From Cercospora beticola (lineage: Eukaryota > Ascomycota > Dothideomycetes > Mycosphaerellales > Mycosphaerellaceae): 64,000 nucleotides of DNA. This document shows positions 41,968 through 53,740 of this stretch, piece after piece. Position 1 is the first letter of the stretch. Each line of letters begins with the position of its first letter. The notes beneath the pieces are model-generated. The model saw nothing but the letters and a program-made list of their open reading frames with translations. It had not been told where the DNA came from and made no database searches. The stretch lies in assembly GCF_033473495.1 (NCBI RefSeq), contig NC_088938.1, forward strand, positions 2,542,001-2,606,000, in the 5' to 3' direction. The position numbers and the translations under genes were made by a program.

Positions 41968-42906
41968 AGATAGTACGCTCCTGAGATATGGAGATGCTGA
42001 TAGTGAAGAAGAAACTACCTTCAAAGATTACCCAGCCACCGGAGCATGCCGTGTCAGCCGATCGTTACGTGCTACGGAGTTTGGTTGCCTTGTCCGCACG
42101 CACGGCTGCTTTGCGCATGACGATCCACTCGGCGTGTAGATTAGCACGAAATCCATATGCTGCGTTCGAAGCGCGATCTATACTGTCTTCGCTAGAAGTT
42201 CGAGGCTGCTCGCACGCCGTTCGCCTCACTGGAAGATCTCGAGATTGGGCTACCGATGGAGAGCAAAATGGAAACTAGGACGGATACTGCATGTCATCTG
42301 TTCTTTCGATCTTGGTATCTCTGCCTCGTGCAGCGAAGCTATCGCGCTTCACGTTGAGAACCTTGGCAGGCGCAGAATCAAAGCCCCGACGAGAGACCAA
42401 GCAGCGTGCGTGTCTCTGAGTTTTCGTTTTGCGATCCTCAGCTTTACCTGGAACGACCGACGGCTTGGAGATGGAGAAGTGTCATCAGAGAAATTTCAGG
42501 CACAAGCAGGGACGTGTTAGTGCAGCGGAGGAAGAGGAGATGAAAGGTATCGACAACGAAAGTAGTCATTGGCAGCCTCCCGTGCAAGCGAACCGCCTGG
42601 GCTCGATTGCATATCTGATTGTGTTCTGTTCTATGCAAATGTCTGTACGAAAATACTGGTCGGCACTTCCAGCGCTGTGTAGCCTGTGGCTCTTTCTCAT
42701 CAACATAATAATAATGGGCCATAAGAGTCTTCCATCTGTTCAAAACACCCAAACGCCTAGGAGATATCTCATTACATGCAACATGGTCCCCGCCGGAACG
42801 CCTCTTGGTATCATCGCTTTTCGCTATGTCGCTCAGTAGGAAGGTGCCGTTAAGTCAATTGCCGTGATTTTTGCTGTTCGCTGGAAGTGTAGTGTGAGTT
42901 CTGGTA
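41968..42906. other. Convergent intergenic region, no gene seen
   Basis: About 0.9 kb between the 3' ends of the SMR-domain gene (+) and the first zinc-finger gene (-). No coding frame is supported. Confidence 0.5.
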
Positions 42907-43772
42907 TCATTGTCCATATGTGCTGGAGGAACCTGGCGTGGAAGCAGGCTCCGAAGACGAGAAGGGCGTAGATGGGCCGGCCTCTTCGGCAATCGTGTCG
43001 AAGGTCTCTGCTCCTTTGGCATAGGCATGGACTTTCTGACAATGTTCTTGCATCTTGTCCTTTCGTCGGGTCCGGTATAAGCATCGGTGAATGACACATG
43101 AGTAATGTTGGCTACTCTGCCCATGGACGTTGCGAACATGCCGATCAAGGTCGGATGCCCGTGTGAAGGTCTTTTGGCATCCAGTGATACTGCATGGTAT
43201 CGCGGGACGCGACGCTCGCTTCTTCGGCTGTGTGCGCGGGATTGAACGCGCATGCTTCGCCTTTTTGTTAGACGTTGGGCTGTCTGAGGCAGATGATGAA
43301 GGCGGCGTGAGGGTAATAGAAGGTGCGAGAAGTACTGCAGCCTGCTCAGCAGCACGCGAGGCGCTCTGAGCTGGGAACTGTGGCAGTGCATCTAGATTGC
43401 CATACAGCGTGAAGTCTTGATTGAACCAAGCTGCATCCGGTTCGACTATTACGAGGTGTGTCAGTCGCATGGCCATTGAATATTTATGTGCTTCACGGCG
43501 AGTCCAAAGACCATGCTACTCAAGACGTGGACGCTACACCGTAATATAAACATGCGTGACAGCACCAGGATAGACTCACATTGGTCGCGACAAGAAGCCG
43601 TTGTCCCGCCTGTCCACGCCCCAATGTTTTCGACAACCTCCGTGCCTAGTCCTCGCAGTCCATGGGTATTGTTCACTGGTATGTGTGGCTGAGTCATGCC
43701 CATGGTGTCGTCGCCCAAGTAAGTTACGTCGGACTGGAACGAGGACAATGCTAATTGTTCCCAGGTCGACAT
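42907..43772 (-). CDS. Small C2H2 zinc-finger protein, RKDK family copy A
   Basis: Exons 43772-43580 and 43445-42907 (134-nt intron, gtgagt...taatag) keep frame and give 243 residues from ATG 43772. The N-terminus is polar with no domain. A Ser-rich linker and a basic segment (KKAKHARSIPRTQPKKRASR) precede two fingers: CSITGCQKTFTRASDLDRH..H (C-x4-C-x12-H-x4-H) and CVIHRCLYRTRRKDKMQEHCQKVH. They are linked by HGQSSQHY. The tail is acidic/Ser-rich. The order and the RKDKMxEHCQKxH signature recur in two other genes of this window, at 45795-46692 and 61593-62676. It is probably a nuclear DNA-binding protein; the target is unknown. I recognise no named orthologue. Confidence 0.75.
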
Positions 43773-45794
43773 GTCGTCGAAGCTGTCGAGGCCAGCCTCG
43801 CTTCATCTTGTTACTCTAACACGCAACGACGAAGATCATGGCCACTTACGTCTCGGAGATGTGCATCCTGTTCGACGACATGCTGTCTTCAGACCAGGCG
43901 CCTTGGTGAAGTCTAGTGGGCGGAGTGTAATTGAGGCAGAGTTGTCACAAAAGCAAACGATATGTCGCCAATGGGGGTTGGCAGTGGCCAAAGACAAGGT
44001 GAGTGCAGTGAGAGGAAGAAACTCACGGTTTTGTGGCGAAGCGCCGCCCTCTCCAGGGCTGTCACTTCACGTGACAACATAACATAGCTTCACTTCTGCC
44101 CAGCTGGCTGGAGGGACCTTCAGACACACACTTGCACAGAGGACTGCTCAGGCTCGCATGCATGGTCAAGACGCGTCCAGCCAGTCAGAGCAGACAGCAT
44201 CTCAGTGGACGGCGAGGGGCAATCAATTGCAAAAGAGGTCGCCATGGGCAAGGTATACCGGTGAGAGAGCACGTGCTGCGGCGGTGCAGCTTCGCCTCAG
44301 GACGCCAACTGCGAGCTGCCGGCTTTCGCTTCTGTCACGTGCCCAGATGGGCCAAGTGCAGTTTGCGCAAGAGCTTGGGCGAAGGATCTGGTCATGGTGT
44401 AGCATTTTTTAACTTGGATGCCCGTCGTCGGTAGTGCCGGATCGATACTGTATGAGTTCCTTCAAAATTCGTTGGATCTTGAGCACCAGTATGAGCCGCT
44501 GCTTGCTTGTTGAGATCTTTTGCCAGATTGTGTAGGCGGCTGTCGATTTCGAGAAGACGTGAGTTGCCCAGTGCTTGAAGCAGATGCTAACATTCAGGGA
44601 AAGGATTGTTGTGCCTGTGTCGTTTGCTCAGTGAAAGTCGACAAAAATCGAAAAAACTGCCATCTGTTCCTGAGCAAGTGAAATAGCAAAGCTGGGACAC
44701 AAGTTGTCCTTCGGCGACGCCGATGATGAGGTCCATATATGTCGAGCCATGGGTCCTTGAGGCAGCCCTACACATATGATCGAGGCAGTAGTCGCAGGCA
44801 GTGCCATGTCGATGGCGGCCTCCATATACCAATGGTATTTGGTTTCGCTCACCGGTTGCGGACGCACAAGGAGTGGAAGGATTCTTACCCTAGTCTGTGC
44901 CGCAGCTTTCCTGTACGCATACGCGCTAAAACCTGCAAGCCAGTCGAGCTTCTCGCATGCACAAGGGCGTCGAATCAAACCGAAGGAAGGACGCACTTGC
45001 TCCCGTGATGCGTGGATTGCACGAATCTGATTGATCGCCCTCATCACTGCGCACCACGCTTCATGCTTCGCGTGCTGTACGAGGATCTCGCCCGGAAGAT
45101 GCTGTGGTTGGCAAATGGTCTCACCTGATGGCAGTCTCAGTGTGGGCCTTCCCGATCGGTACCATGCAAGATGTTGCGAGTTTGTGCCATACTGCGATTC
45201 TCTTGAATCTCAGCCGTCGCCCTGGACGTGGCGGCAGAACTCAAACTCAGGCGTGTGCTCTGCGCGTCACACAGGCTCAGCCCCACCACTGTACAGCCTG
45301 CGGCTAGATATTTCGGTAACGCTCGTGGCTGTGGTTTGTGAGAGCCAGTATGGTTCGTCTGACCTCTCTGATGCAGTGGTGATGTTTGTGAAGCTGGTGA
45401 CAGGCTGGAAGAGGGGACGAGCGGAGCGACCCGTGCCCGTGCCGTGGTACGCCAGCAGGACATGGGACGCGCTCGATATAGAACTGCAGGAGTCGGAAGC
45501 TAATAGTCCACCGGTCATTCTGTGAGGAAGCCTTCGTTGAGCAGCGTAGGCAATCGGAGACACTGGTGGCGACCGGGGTCGTCACTCTTTGTCTGTTGGT
45601 TGAATCGAGGGGAGAAGGAAGGAGAAAACGAAAGACTTGGCAGGCTACGGAACTTTGTTGCTCCATGTTCCGGCTGACTGCACCTGCCAGCAGGCCCAAA
45701 CATTTGCCAACGACATGATGCATCGCTCTCATCAATGCATCCAGATATGTACTCCACGATCATCCACAGGCTAACACGCGCTACATACAGACTT
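43773..45794. other. Intergenic, no gene seen
   Basis: About 2 kb between zinc-finger copies A and B. Frames up to about 160 codons exist on both strands but none shows a domain, signal or plausible splicing. I see nothing to call. Confidence 0.45.
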
Positions 45795-46692
45795 TCAAAT
45801 GCTATGGGTCAAGAACCAACGCCATTGCGGATTCTCCTCCAAAGCTCCATCGTAGGGTTCGCACCCATACTGCTCATCTCCACGAGTCTGATCATGCATT
45901 CTCTGACAACGTTCCTTCATCTTGTCCTTTCGTAGGCAGTAATAATTGCACGTCCTCGAAGAGCATAGATATCGAATCGAGCTTTGCCCATGCACAGCAT
46001 GCTGGTGACGAATCAGGTCAGATGGTCTAGAGAAGGATTTCCGGAGCCTTTGGCACGAATCTATGTCACAGTAGTGGCGCGGGCGATGGCGGCTCGGGAG
46101 TGCTGGGCCCACTGGGATCTCTATCTTAACAGATTGGCTCGATCCTTGGGACGCCGCAGTCGAAATCAAGGCGAACTGAAGATTGGCAGTGATCTGATTC
46201 CCGTACACGCCGGGTGTCATCAAGCTATCGTAGGAGTCTTGGACCTGGAAAGAATCGGAGCTTCCCGCGAGATATTCTCTCTGGATGGGAGTGGAGGCTG
46301 CACCCATCCCAGGAGCTACGGGCGGGGTTTGTCAGTTCTTGAGTGTCGGATACAATCCGGGCTTGCCTACATTGGGCACGCTGCCACGCATCGCGCGCTG
46401 CGGTGGTGTGGTCATGTGGCGTCAAACCAAGGAAAGGGTTGCTCTGTGTGAGCCCATGAGCGCGAGCCAGCCAGTTGTGCTGTCCGTTGGGTGCAATCAT
46501 CGCGCTTGGGCGGGATGCTTGATAAGAAGTGAAAGCACGCTGCGCAAACCTGCGCCTTGTCAGTCAAAACTACAGCAAAAGATTGGTTTGTCCTCACCTG
46601 TTCTCGTCTGACTCGTCATCATCAAGCTCTGAGAACTGGCTACCCACAAAGTCTGCTGAGAAGTATTCCGATAGGTGAAACTCTGGATCCAT
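45795..46692 (-). CDS. Small zinc-finger protein, RKDK family copy B, degenerate fingers
   Basis: Three exons, 46692-46598, 46549-46371 and 46315-45795, with introns of 48 and 55 nt (each with a ctgac/actgac branch), give 264 residues. The start at ATG 46692 is preferred over an in-frame ATG at 46797 because a TATA-like TTTAAAAG lies between them. The N-terminus is acidic (SQFSELDDDESDEN). The fingers match copy A in order and linker: YCDIDSCQ...SFSRPSDLIRHQHAVH, HGQSS, then LCSSRTCNYYCLRKDKMKERCQRMH. Finger 1 carries three extra residues after the second Cys, and finger 2 has Arg in place of the first zinc-binding His. Either finger may therefore fold poorly. It lies about 2 kb upstream of copy A on the same strand, as after an old tandem duplication. 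Confidence 0.7.
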
Positions 46693-48577
46693 ATTGTGCA
46701 CTACATGCGAATTGCTCGAGCTATAGCGAAACCACCAGGAAATCGCAATGGTGACATCTCGATCTGTAGGCCAGGTTCCGTTGCTTTTAAAGGGCATACC
46801 AGCTCATTGACGTCTGACCGCAGTTCTATCGCCCTTCCAATCCACCAGATATCGCCCTTTCAGCCTTATGTGCTTCGCAAGTGGATCCACGATGAAGCAA
46901 GAAGGACTTTTCACGAATCATTGCTCGAGAATATGGTTCGCAAAACCTGGCTGCGGCATCTGAACTGTTCCAGGCTGTGACAAGCCGCGAGACTGTACAT
47001 GAGCTAGATCTGACAAGGTCAAGCTCGATCATGTGATCGCGGTGGCGTCGAAAGGGCACCCACAGTTGATCGAAAGACACAATGGGGCCGCCAGGCCAGC
47101 CACGTCAGCATGCGTATGGCGCATGAGCTTCCCCGCACGCCAAGGTATCTGTATCGCAGTATCTTGGGTATGCTTCCGCGAGGGTTGCGGAACAAGTGTG
47201 GAAGGGCGTGATGTTTGTTGCAAGCGCTGGAGCTTGTATGACAAATTCGGGTTGCGCCACGACCTTTTGTACGATGTCGAAGTCCAAGTGAGCAGGGAAT
47301 AGTCTTACAGTATGGCACCAGACCCTCAGAAGGCCGTGTGAATTTGTCGTTGAAAGTCGTCTTCAATGTGGTATACTTGCAGTAGATCTCATGGTAGATG
47401 TCATGCTACCGAGAAGGAAGACGGCTTGGAGCGGTCCTGTTGAAGGTGTTTTGATCTTCATTTCGAGATGGGCTTCGGCCTTGGATTGCGGCTGTGGGCC
47501 ACCCTCATGTGCTGATGTTCTTGTCAATGTCGATGCCGCAAAGATACCCACTGCCTTCAGTCTTGGAGACCGTATTGCTTCATGATATAATAATTCTGTT
47601 CATAGTCAGTAAACCTCATACTCGAGGAAAGCCGTGCAGAATATTCCTAGAGTAAGTCGGGTGGCAATTCCAATTGGAGGCGCACTGGAGCAGAGACCGA
47701 GCTGCAAAACGCAACGCGGTGCCTTGCTCTTTATAGTTGCGAAATTACGGAGCCGAAAAGAGGGCAGCTGCTCACCAAGTACGTGTCCCGCTTCCTTAGC
47801 GCCACGCAAGGTTCTGATTTGACGCCCTTTGAGCCTTGCGTACGATGCCGGTGCACGCACGACAATGTAACCAATAGAGACTGCCAACAACCCACTATGC
47901 ACATAGACGAGAAGTCGCATCATCTTGAACCTTTAATCCTTCAAGCCCGCCTACTGGCCTGGCCTTCCAGCCTTGCTGTGACGCGCCGCAAACTCTGAGC
48001 CCACTTCAAGTGGGAAGGAGGAAAGCAATCAGCGCCAAACTTGAGAAACTGGCACAGCCACTGCTTACGGGGCCGAAAAAGGGCGCAGGTCGAAACGGAT
48101 TTCACGTGCGGCCAAGGCAACGCCAGGGCAATGTGTCCATGAGTTCGCTAGTCAGGTAGAAGTTGAACGCGTGAGTTTTTGGTCATCTTAAGGCTGAGGT
48201 CGGAGGTCACCATAGCAGGCATGGGAAGTATAGAGATGTTTCGACTGCTCACACTGGAGAGCGAAAACGGCAACAGCCGTGCGCAGCAAATAGATCCTCA
48301 GGCTCAGGCTTGAGGAAGAATTGCAATCACGTGCACCAATTCCAGTCTCGAGCGATGACATATGGTCTGCGTCTTCCCACGACGTAGAGGAGAGAAATTG
48401 ACACGCTGAACGTGGACACTAGCTTTGGAAGTTGTATAGCTATGTAGTATATATATCGGGGATATCACAAGTCGGCCGTTTCATGTCGCTAATCCACAGA
48501 AAATCAAGACAATAACTCGCTGGAAGCTCATGCTTTCTGCCCATCGCTGGTCAGACAGACAGGCCGCTGCTGCTCGA
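46693..48577. other. Intergenic, with one weak small frame
   Basis: About 1.9 kb between copy B and the 3' end of the SDR gene. The only frame worth noting is the minus-strand one at 47606-47923, listed separately. A TATATATA stretch at about 48438-48446 has no gene to serve. Otherwise I see nothing. Confidence 0.45.
47606..47923 (-). CDS. Doubtful small membrane-type ORF
   Basis: A 105-codon frame begins with tandem ATG ATG at 47923. It starts with a hydrophobic helix (LLVYVHSGLLAVSIGYIVV), then a basic stretch, and ends with a second hydrophobic segment (GIATRLTLGIFCTAFLEYEVY). An 87-90 nt intron-like piece (gtactt...ttttgcag) could be removed in frame. No family is recognised, and it may be chance. 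Reported because nothing else occupies this region. Confidence 0.2.
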   Translation of the reverse strand: MMRLLVYVHSGLLAVSIGYIVVRAPASYARLKGRQIRTLRGAKEAGHVLGEQLPSFRLRNFATIKSKAPRCVLQLGLCSSAPPIGIATRLTLGIFCTAFLEYEVY

Positions 48578-50120
48578 TCAAGGCCACCAGCCCATGGTCT
48601 TGTAGCTCTCAATCACAGCTTCCACTTCCTCTTTTGTGATTCGTTCATGCTGTGGTCTGTCGAGCAAAGCATGCGGTCAGCGGCGCAGCTGAGAAGAGTG
48701 AATGGGGGATTAGTACTCACCTGAAGCCAACAACCGTCTCAAACCTCGACCCGTCAATACTCAAATCGGCATCTCTCAAAATCTCCTTCTCCATGAAGGG
48801 ACTCAACGGTCCGCCTTTGTCGGTGATCCCCGCCGCCTCTTGCAGATCTGCCCAGTCATCCAGTGTATCGTCATTCACATCGTCTACCACATGTTCCAGA
48901 TTTAATCTCGCAAAAGTGTTGACCAAGGCATTCTGGAAGCCAGTTTCGATGCCAAATATGTCCTTGATGATTGCAGCCATGGTCGCTTGTTTCGTCTGTC
49001 CCTGATCGACGACGTTGAAAACGAGCGCGCCGCGGGAGTCGCCCGCAGTGCCTGGTATTGAATCGTTCTTCGAACGCCATTCGGCCGCGACCCAGCATGC
49101 ACGGGCGGCATCTTCAACGTGAAGCGTGTTTGTTCGGAGGTCGCCATTCCATAGCCACTTCATCGTCTCTTTTTCTCGACTCTGGTATACCCGTGCCAGA
49201 GCTAGTTGTGTTCCCAACCAGCCTCGTCCTCCGTATGGCCCATACACGTTTGGGAATCTTAATATGACCAGTTTCAGCCCGTCGATCTTCGCTAGCTCTT
49301 CCTCCGCTTGCAGTTTCCACTTGGCCTGTTTCGTGTGCGGTTTCGTCGTCTTGTCCGTCTCTTTCACTGGGGTTTTGTTCGGGTTGTACACAGTTCCAGT
49401 GCTACATTCCACAAACGCCTTGACACCTCTTTTTGCGGCCTCTTTGCCCACTGTGAGACTGAGCTGGTAGCTTCTCAGCTTGTACACTTCATCCTCTTGC
49501 GAGAATCGCGTTTCTCCTCCGCAGTTGAAGACATAATCGAATGCTCGCTTTGCGCCATCGGGTCCAGGAGGGAGGTCGAATATACGATCCTGCGATTGTT
49601 CTCGTGATGCATCTGCTTGGAGAAAGTTGGCATCGGAGCATGCGTCCTGGTGCTCTGGTGCGAGGGCTGCTAACTGAGGGAGCTGCTTGTCGACCAGCCG
49701 TAGTGTCGAAGCAAGCTTGTTCGTGTGGATATAATGTGCCAGATATCGCCCGATATAGCCTAAGCACACACTGGATCAGTATACTGGCATCGACCATCAC
49801 CGCTCAGCACATCACATACCCAAGCCCCCGATGATAAGCACCGCCGGCCGCGAGTCGGGCTCTATTGATGCTGCAGCGGGTGTTTCCGATGCTGTTTGGT
49901 CTGCCATGCCATTTTCCGTGGGCGGCGCAACATCTGCAGGTTGGCTCTCTGCAGGTTGCGACTCTTGTTGCACGGCATTTCCATCGCCGTTGGTTAGCGA
50001 TTCCTCCCCCTTGCTCGTATCGCCGTTGGCGGTCGCAGCAGCAGCATCGGCGGGAGTGATTCCGGCGGGGTCCAACTCTCCATTTGCAGCGGCGGCAGGC
50101 GCGCCGTTGACGTCCGCCAT
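48578..50120 (-). CDS. Extended SDR / NAD-dependent epimerase-dehydratase-like protein
   Basis: Three exons, 50120-49820, 49759-48721 and 48656-48578, with introns of 60 and 64 nt, give 472 residues from ATG 50120. A disordered Ala/Glu-rich N-terminus of about 90 residues precedes a Rossmann fold whose NAD motif VLIIGGLGYIGRYLA spans the first splice. Then come FDYVFNCGGETRF, FVECSTGTVY, LVILRFPNVYGPYGGRGW and TNTLHVEDAARACW, all typical of extended SDRs. The last exon adds ERITKEEVEAVIESYKTMGWWP. The active-site YxxxK is not evident: the segment expected to hold it reads KQAKWKLQAEEEL, with Lys but no Tyr at the right spacing. The substrate is unknown, and it may bind NAD without normal catalysis. 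Confidence 0.85.
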
Positions 50121-52519
50121 GAGCACACACGTTTAGCCTTCTCGCTGCTCGGCGGATGCCCGTTTGCTTTTGGCCGGGAGTCGGATTCGGTGTGAAGCTG
50201 GAATTGCCAAAAGGAAAAACGTTATTTCCAGTGAATGACTTCTTAGCTTGGGCCGTTGATGCGCTGGTGTCGATGAAACAGAGGACCAGGGAGTGCAGGA
50301 GCTCGACGACCAGGTTCCACCACGGTAAGGACCGACTAGTTCGAACAAGTGCAACAATGGCCTGTCTGGCGTGCGCGCGTGCGTGGGCGCGAGGGCGCTT
50401 CGCTTGCCAGGCACGCAGTCAGAAGGGCGTCAGTGTTAGACGCGACTCAGAGCACCGCACCACGCAGGATCGCCGGGCGGAGCGGACGAAGGGAGAACTC
50501 GGGATCGATGGACTGCACACCGACAGGCTGTCAATGTACGGGTTCAAATGCAATGCAATCGTGAAGAATGCAAGAAGACAAGTCAGCCCGAGCACGAGGG
50601 CAAGAGGAAAAGGCAAGCAAGCCACCAAGGGACCCGAAAAATCCTCACAACCACGCAGCAAGGCCGCTGCGGTACCTGCATAGGCTACATGTACGATGAT
50701 CAGCTCCAGCAGTGCATGGAAAAGGGTTGCGCATGAATCGCTGCAGCAACACATCTCCAAGCCCAACCCACTAGCTCCAGCCCTCTCCAATGGCCGCTGA
50801 GTCCATCGAACTCGTGCATGTATAGCTCCATGCAGGCTCCAGGGAAGCCGAGACACTTGTCCACGCTTTGTTGAAATGGTTTCTGCGTCCACCATCATAG
50901 CCTGTTACTGTTACAAACGCGGCCGTCCGACGTCAATGGCGGCACATGACCGTTTCTTCGTCGCGACATCAAACCCAACGTAGAACACTCGCAAAGGGAG
51001 ATTGACAAGCAATAGTCCGCACGCAGGTCTTGTCCAAATGGGAAGGTAGTGGACATGACCATTATCGTTCGACCCAAACTTTGGCAACTTTGGCAACTCT
51101 CCAAGGCTTTGCAAAATTCCCGGCAGAAATTAAACAAACTATTTGCGTTGCAATATATCAAAGTATTGCGCCATGTGGTCCCAAAGGAGCAAGAGCCACG
51201 ACGACACGACTCATGGGCGCTGTATTGATTTTCCAACAACCACATCGACATCATCGTCGTCATGCATCTGCCGTGCCGCACACACACCCATACCCATACA
51301 AACGATCTCCTGCATTTCTGCACAGGCACACAATTCATCAAGAAAATCCCACGTCCCCGCACAAAAGCACAAGCCCACATGCATATTCTTCTAATTCTCT
51401 TTCCCCTACCACATGCATGAAATATGCCGGTGCCCTGCATGAAAAAGCGCTCGAGCACATGTACATCCGCTTCACAGGTATCTGCATTCCCTTGGAGAAC
51501 CTCAGCAAACCACGTGTGTTGTAGCAACAAGAAGTGGTGAACTACCAACGAACCCCGAAAATCTCCCTTGACGTTATTTTAGCCGCCGTGGACGCCCGCG
51601 GCTAGTGAAACCAGTTCATGAGAACCAAACGGATTGAGGGTTGGCGTGGTTGGTGGTTGGTTGTCAAGTTTTCGCACCTTCTACATGCAGTGCAGAGAGC
51701 GCGAGAAGCGCCTTGCGTTGCGAGAGACTTGCAGGCAAGCAGAAGGTGACGCGTGCAGATGTGTCTTGCCGGCTGTTAGTTTTCGCGGTCTCATGCAGAT
51801 TGCAACATGAGGACAATGTCTCGGATCTTGCGCGTATGGTAGTCGCCAGCGATGTGGAGGAAGAGGACACTTGTCCTGGTACTCGCTGATAAGACTAGTA
51901 ATTACATACGTACACATGGTATCGTGAAGCGTCGTCACTGCCGTGCGACGCGTCCACCTATCGAACATGCTTCAACATTAACGATGCTGGTGAATTGGTA
52001 TCGTCCGGTGACATCGCTTCTGGCTTTCTGAGCGCCGAACTAGACTTTCCCGCCGCGTCGTGCCGTCTTGCTGGCCGTACCTTGTTAACGATAGTCTCTA
52101 ACACTGGCGGCTGTTGTAAACAGGCCGCTTCCTTGCTCTTTCGGGTGTCTGGCCAGCAATCGACTTCGACGACTCCGACCTCACGTCTCGCAGAGTCGAG
52201 AAGGCATTGCGTGATAAGCAGCCATTTCACAACAACGGCCACTAAAAATCTCCGTCCTCAAGCGCCAATCTCCTAGAATGCAAGTGCCAAATGGGTTTTC
52301 ACGCCTTCCAAATCGTGCATGCCGCTCTACCAAGACCAAGAAGAGGCGCAGGCTCTTGCACTCGCACTTCCAATGCCAAGTTCGCGCATGCGCAGTAAGT
52401 GAGGAGCCGAACTCTACTCGCGTATGCAAAGCGCACAATAATCTCTCCTGCAGTAGTGTTGTGGATCCAGATCCACGCGCTGATAGTGACGAACGGGACA
52501 AGACGAATCTCGTCCTCTT
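50121..52519. other. Intergenic, no gene seen
   Basis: About 2.4 kb, the longest gene-free stretch of the window, between the SDR start and the 3' end of the BAH-PHD gene. Frames up to 217 codons (minus, 50895-51548) are rich in Cys/Trp/Arg with no domain. A short direct repeat of TTTGGCAAC occurs near 51078-51098. Confidence 0.45.
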
Positions 52520-53740
52520 TCAGGTATCATCTTCGATCGGCTCATGGCATAGCAGGCAGTAAAGGTCTTGCGCATACGCTTCGCCGCCTTTCGGGGTGAC
52601 CACAATTTCGGACTTCGTTGCTGGAATGTCGTTGGCACCATGCGGCTCGCCCTTGAGGTACACCTCCGACGCGACAGTCTTCTTCTTGTTCTCCGCATAT
52701 GCTGTCGGTGTTGCGCGCGCCTCCTCGTTGGCTTCATTTTTGGGCGGGGTTGTGAGTTCTCGTTTCGTCTTCTTCGCGCCTGCGACGGCGTCAGTGAGTG
52801 TCGAAGATTGCTGTCCTTGAGGCTCACCATTCTCATGTTCCCGGAGAGCATCCTCTGCAAGGCACTTCACGTGCAGCCATTGGCGACATGATTCACGCGA
52901 GCATTGGATTATTATCTGATCCGGGTTCGCTGGGACCTTATCCCGGCAGATCTTGCGCAGCTCCTATAAACTGTTAGTTTGGCCTACCACCCCTTCGACG
53001 CAACTGAACTGACCGAGTATTTCCTGGTGACCAGATCATACGTCTGTCGCCAAAAGTATTGATCCTCGATTTCGGCACTATCGTCATCTTTGTCATCCAG
53101 GGCTACCACATCCAGAGTGCCATTGACCGACATGGCATCGATAATATCCATTTGATTGGACACAATCAGCTCATGTTTTCCGTGATACGATTTGCGACCC
53201 GACTCCAAGTCTTCTGGGCGATTGAGCCATGCGACTCGTATGTAAACATGTTCACTGTCCAGAGCTCTGACTTCGAGCACTTGCGCTTTCCATTGCGCCT
53301 CGCTCTCCATTCTCATGTCCTCGGTAGCCTCGTCGTGCTTCACCAGGATGCATTGGCCCGTCGCAATGCTTTCTGAGCCCACTACGCAAAATTGTTTAGC
53401 AAGCTGAGCATTGGTGCATATATGGGAGCCATTTCTCACCTGTGAACTTCTTGTACCTTCTCAGGCTCTCCCATTTGTCGCGCGGCTTTACTTCATAGAG
53501 CACTTGCAAGTCCTTAACAAGCAAGCCCTCCTCCAGATGCATATCCTCATCCCGCTTACGCTTACGCGTGGCGGAACTGATTGTGACATTGAAAGGGTTG
53601 TTCGTCCTGTCCAGCCATTCCTTTAGGCGCTCCCTGTCCTGCTCATCCAAATCGGTAGGTTGTGCTGCCGACGTTTTTGTATGCTTCCCGTTCGTTTCGC
53701 CTTTCGTCACGCCGTTCGTTTTGGACTTCGTCGGCGCCAT
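52520..53740 (-). CDS. BAH-PHD chromatin reader, EPR-1/BP1-like
   Basis: Exons 53740-53440, 53381-53014 and 52963-52520 (introns of 58 and 50 nt) give 370 residues from ATG 53740. A basic N-terminus leads to a BAH domain (about 80-205) with the block VYIRVAWLNRPEDLESGRKSYHGKHELIVSNQMDIIDAM given here only by its landmarks YHGKHELI and MDIIDAM. A PHD-like segment starts at about 225 (LRKICRDKVPANPD, CSRESCRQWLHVKCL) and, after a charged insert of about 80 residues, closes with LYCLLCHEP. Fungal BAH-PHD proteins such as Neurospora EPR-1 and Magnaporthe BP1 read H3K27me3 in Polycomb-type silencing. The second Cys expected in the first CxC pair is Asp here (CRD). The second intron has a GTCAGT donor. 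Orthology to EPR-1 is inference. Confidence 0.82.

Noticed and set aside
46693..46797. In-frame ATG 46797 as the start of zinc-finger copy B
   Set aside because: A TATA-like TTTAAAAG lies directly after it, which suits a promoter for the ATG at 46692. It cannot be fully excluded.
50530..50570. B-box-like GGTTCAAAT suggesting a tRNA
   Set aside because: No matching A box, acceptor stem or cloverleaf pairing around it. No other tRNA was found by eye.
50895..51548. 217-codon minus-strand frame rich in Cys, Trp and Arg
   Set aside because: The composition is unlike the real genes here and there is no recognisable domain or regular Cys spacing.
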